From NCBI GenBank assembly GCA_035301545.1, contig DATGUA010000009.1, positions 1-41,820 on the forward strand: DNA of 41,820 bases, written 5' to 3'. A model generated the notes under the pieces. That model had not been told where the DNA came from, did not search any database, and worked only from the letters and a program-made list of their open reading frames with translations. Numbering within the stretch: the stretch's first letter is position 1; each line of letters begins with the position of its first letter. The stretch comes from DATGUA01 sp035301545 (lineage in GTDB: Bacteria; Bacillota; Clostridia; Tissierellales; Tissierellaceae). The position numbers and the translations under genes were made by a program. This document shows positions 39,989-41,820 of the stretch, in pieces.

Positions 39989-40391
39989 AAATAATTCTCT
40001 CCCTATGACTGATATATATATTATATTAATTAAGTAATGTTTATATGATGAGTAATAATAAATTGATAAATAACTTGATATTAAATTGACTATCTGCTAT
40101 AGTAAAATTAATAGAAAACACTGAAATTAAAAAATATTAGAATTATATTTTTATTTTATATAAATAATAATTATAAATGAAAGGATGAACTATTAATAAA
40201 AATGAACAAATAATCCATCAGTATACAAAGAAAACATAATATATTAGATTTTAATTTTGTGAATTAAACCTAATATATTTATGTCTATTTTGCTTATGAG
40301 TGGATAGTTTGTTTAAACAATACCTTTGTGTATAATTTTATAGTTTATCTATAAATTACTATCCTCTCTTTTTTGAAAAGGAGGATTTTTT
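39989..40391. other. Intergenic region between the small minus-strand gene and the ABC-F gene
   Basis: No gene of useful length is visible; very short ORFs such as MNK (40202) and MSILLMSG (40281) lack ribosome binding sites. A long A/T hairpin lies at 40238-40279 (AATATATTAG...CTAATATATT arms, loop TTGTG). A promoter TTGTTT (40309-40314), 16 bases, TATAAT (40331-40336) faces the ABC-F gene, followed by a leader of about 50 bases that contains the hairpin described separately. Confidence 0.6.
40354..40391 (+). promoter_or_regulatory. Terminator-like leader hairpin that contains the ABC-F Shine-Dalgarno
   Basis: ATCCTC(T)CTTTT and AAAAGGAGGAT pair around a TTG loop, followed directly by TTTTT and then the ATG at 40392. 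The descending arm includes the AGGAGG of the gene. As folded it would end transcription, hide the ribosome binding site, or both. Attenuator control of this kind is known for resistance ABC-F genes such as vmlR. Confidence 0.6.
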
Positions 40392-41820
40392 ATGCTTAAA
40401 ATAAATATAAAAGATATGAAAAAGTATTATGGGACTAGATTAATATTAGATATAGAAGAATTAAAGATATATGAAGGTGATAAAATAGGTATAGTAGGGG
40501 TGAATGGGGTAGGCAAGACTACATTATTAGAAATTATCAATAAAAATATTGATTATGATAGTGGAGAACTTTTTATAGACAAAGTAGTTAGTATTAAATA
40601 TATTTCTCAATTAGGTGAACCTGATAACAAAAGAATTGGTGGAAGGTATGCTTCTATATTTCAAGTTTCAGATAAATGGGATGTTAGTATGAGTGGTGGA
40701 GAAAAAACTAGATTTAAGCTGGCTGAAGGCCTTGAAAGTGGAAGTTCTTTAATAATGGTTGATGAGCCTACTAGTAATCTTGATATTAGTGGAATAGAAT
40801 TGATAATTAATAATTTTAAAGAATATAGAGGTACACTTTTACTAGTATCACATGATAGAAATCTTTTAGATCAAGTATGTAATAAAATACTAGAAATCGA
40901 CAACGGTAAGTGTAAAATTTATAATGGTGATTATAGTAAATATTTAAAATTAAAGGAGGAAGAAATTTCTAGAAAAGAATTTGAATATGAGGAGTTTATT
41001 AAAGAAAAGAATAGACTTACTAATTTAAAAAGAGATGTGGAAAATAGATCTGCTAAAGTAAAAACTACGCCAGGTAGAATGGGAAGATCTGAGGCAAAGC
41101 TTCATAAAATGGGAGGTCAAACTAATAAAAGAACCTTAGATAGATTGGCTAAATCTATAGGAAAAAGAATAGATCGTTTGGAAAAGAAAGAAAAACCTAT
41201 AGAGCAAGATATAATTAAGATAAAAATATTAGAGTCTACTAAGCCTTATAGCAAAATACTAATATCAGGAAAAAATATTAATAAATCCTATGGAAAAAAT
41301 GTAATATTTAAAAATGGAAGGTTTAATATCTATAATGGAAAGAAGGTGGCTTTAATAGGGCCAAATGGTAGTGGAAAAACCACTCTTATAAATATGATAT
41401 TAAATAAAGAAAATATTAATATAAGTCACAATGTTAGAATAGGTTACTTTAGTCAATCTATGGATATATTAGACGAGAAGAAAACTGTATTAGAAAATGT
41501 AATGGAAAAAAGTATTCATAATGAAAATTTTGCAAGGCTTATTTTAGCTAGATTACTAATAAGAGATAATAAAGTTTATGAAAGATTAGAAGTTCTCAGT
41601 GGTGGGGAAAGAGTCAAGGTTTCCTTTGCTAAGATGATTTTAGAAGATATAAATTTATTAGTATTAGATGAGCCAACAAATTATTTAGATATAAATAGTT
41701 TAGAAGTAGTAGAAGAACTACTTCTAAACTATAATGGGACTATTCTTTTAGTATCCCATGATAGGAAGTTGATAGAAAATGTAGCTGAAGAATTATTAAT
41801 AATAAAGAACAAAAAAATAA
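40392..41820 (+). CDS. ABC-F family ATPase, possible ribosomal-protection antibiotic resistance protein (3' truncated)
   Basis: An open frame from ATG 40392 to the window edge (476 codons seen). It has two ABC ATPase domains and no membrane helices: Walker A GVNGVGKTT (36-44), signature SGGEK (101-105), Walker B LIMVDEPTSNLD (120-131), VSHDR; a basic interdomain linker with KTTPGRMGRSEAKLHKM; then GPNGSGKTT, LSGGERVKVS, LLVLDEPTNYLD and VSHDR. The short first domain and long linker resemble Vga/VmlR/CplR-type proteins, which free ribosomes of lincosamides, pleuromutilins and streptogramin A, more than the housekeeping EttA/Uup types. A single-gene unit with its own promoter and a leader hairpin fits that role. 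The resistance spectrum is inference. Confidence 0.85.
   Translation, partial: MLKINIKDMKKYYGTRLILDIEELKIYEGDKIGIVGVNGVGKTTLLEIINKNIDYDSGELFIDKVVSIKYISQLGEPDNKRIGGRYASIFQVSDKWDVSMSGGEKTRFKLAEGLESGSSLIMVDEPTSNLDISGIELIINNFKEYRGTLLLVSHDRNLLDQVCNKILEIDNGKCKIYNGDYSKYLKLKEEEISRKEFEYEEFIKEKNRLTNLKRDVENRSAKVKTTPGRMGRSEAKLHKMGGQTNKRTLDRLAKSIGKRIDRLEKKEKPIEQDIIKIKILESTKPYSKILISGKNINKSYGKNVIFKNGRFNIYNGKKVALIGPNGSGKTTLINMILNKENINISHNVRIGYFSQSMDILDEKKTVLENVMEKSIHNENFARLILARLLIRDNKVYERLEVLSGGERVKVSFAKMILEDINLLVLDEPTNYLDINSLEVVEELLLNYNGTILLVSHDRKLIENVAEELLIIKNKKI

Noticed and set aside
40281..40307. Eight-codon ORF MSILLMSG as leader peptide of the ABC-F gene
   Set aside because: It has no Shine-Dalgarno sequence and lies upstream of the likely promoter, so it would not be in the same transcript.
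1..41820. CRISPR array, tRNA, rRNA, transposase or phage genes
   Set aside because: I looked for regularly spaced repeats, cloverleaf-like ends and typical transposase or integrase motifs on both strands and saw none.

Overview
The window reads as chromosomal DNA of an AT-rich, endospore-forming anaerobic Firmicute (class Clostridia or Tissierellia; the order Tissierellales is my best guess). The basis is heavy AGA/ATA codon use, strong AGGAGG ribosome binding sites, several TTG starts, the spore genes gpr and spoIIP, a CIRCE/HrcA heat-shock operon, and amino-acid-fermenter style catabolism (TRAP transport, M20/M24 hydrolases, diaminopropionate ammonia-lyase). The species cannot be named from the sequence alone.

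Layout. 1-3760: the 3' end of a sodium/solute symporter, a multi-helix MscS-superfamily channel on the minus strand, then a MarR regulator and a ring-cleaving dioxygenase separated by a perfect 18-bp palindrome that looks like an MhqR operator. 3900-12944: a GntR regulator and a seven-gene catabolic cluster: an ectoine-hydrolase-like M24 protein, a TRAP transporter (DctQ, DctM, DctP), an M20 amidohydrolase, a divergent serine-hydroxymethyltransferase-like PLP enzyme and a PuuC-like aminoaldehyde dehydrogenase. The two promoters share a candidate GntR operator. 12945-16470: small genes (DksA-type zinc finger, DUF1232), diaminopropionate ammonia-lyase and two decayed genes (an iron-type ABC binding protein tail and a Fic protein). 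16466-20345: RpiR regulator divergent from an ornithine-cyclodeaminase-family protein and a GltS-type symporter, with a perfect palindrome at the promoter. 20486-37740: a conserved housekeeping block: tandem P-loop ATPase, AlaX-type editing protein, comEC, holA, rpsT, gpr, spoIIP, lepB, a small membrane protein, lepA, a HemW-like protein, hrcA-grpE-dnaK and dnaJ. 37741-41820: a decaying accessory tract with a four-helix membrane protein, three broken genes, a 47-codon Gly/Phe-rich minus-strand gene, and an ABC-F protein that runs off the end of the window behind a terminator-like hairpin holding its Shine-Dalgarno sequence.

Most interesting: (1) the 4-13 kb cluster looks like an ectoine or, more likely, 5-hydroxyectoine catabolic system of an anaerobe. 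The hydroxylated ring, once opened and deacetylated, is a beta-hydroxy-alpha-amino acid that an SHMT-type enzyme could split into glycine and aminoacetaldehyde, with the aldehyde then oxidised to a second glycine. This is a hypothesis. (2) The HemW-like protein at the usual hemW locus has lost two of the three radical-SAM cluster cysteines (C-x3-S-x2-S). (3) Predicted operators sit at three regulator/target loci. (4) The 3' end carries a cluster of recently broken genes plus a possible antibiotic-resistance ABC-F gene.
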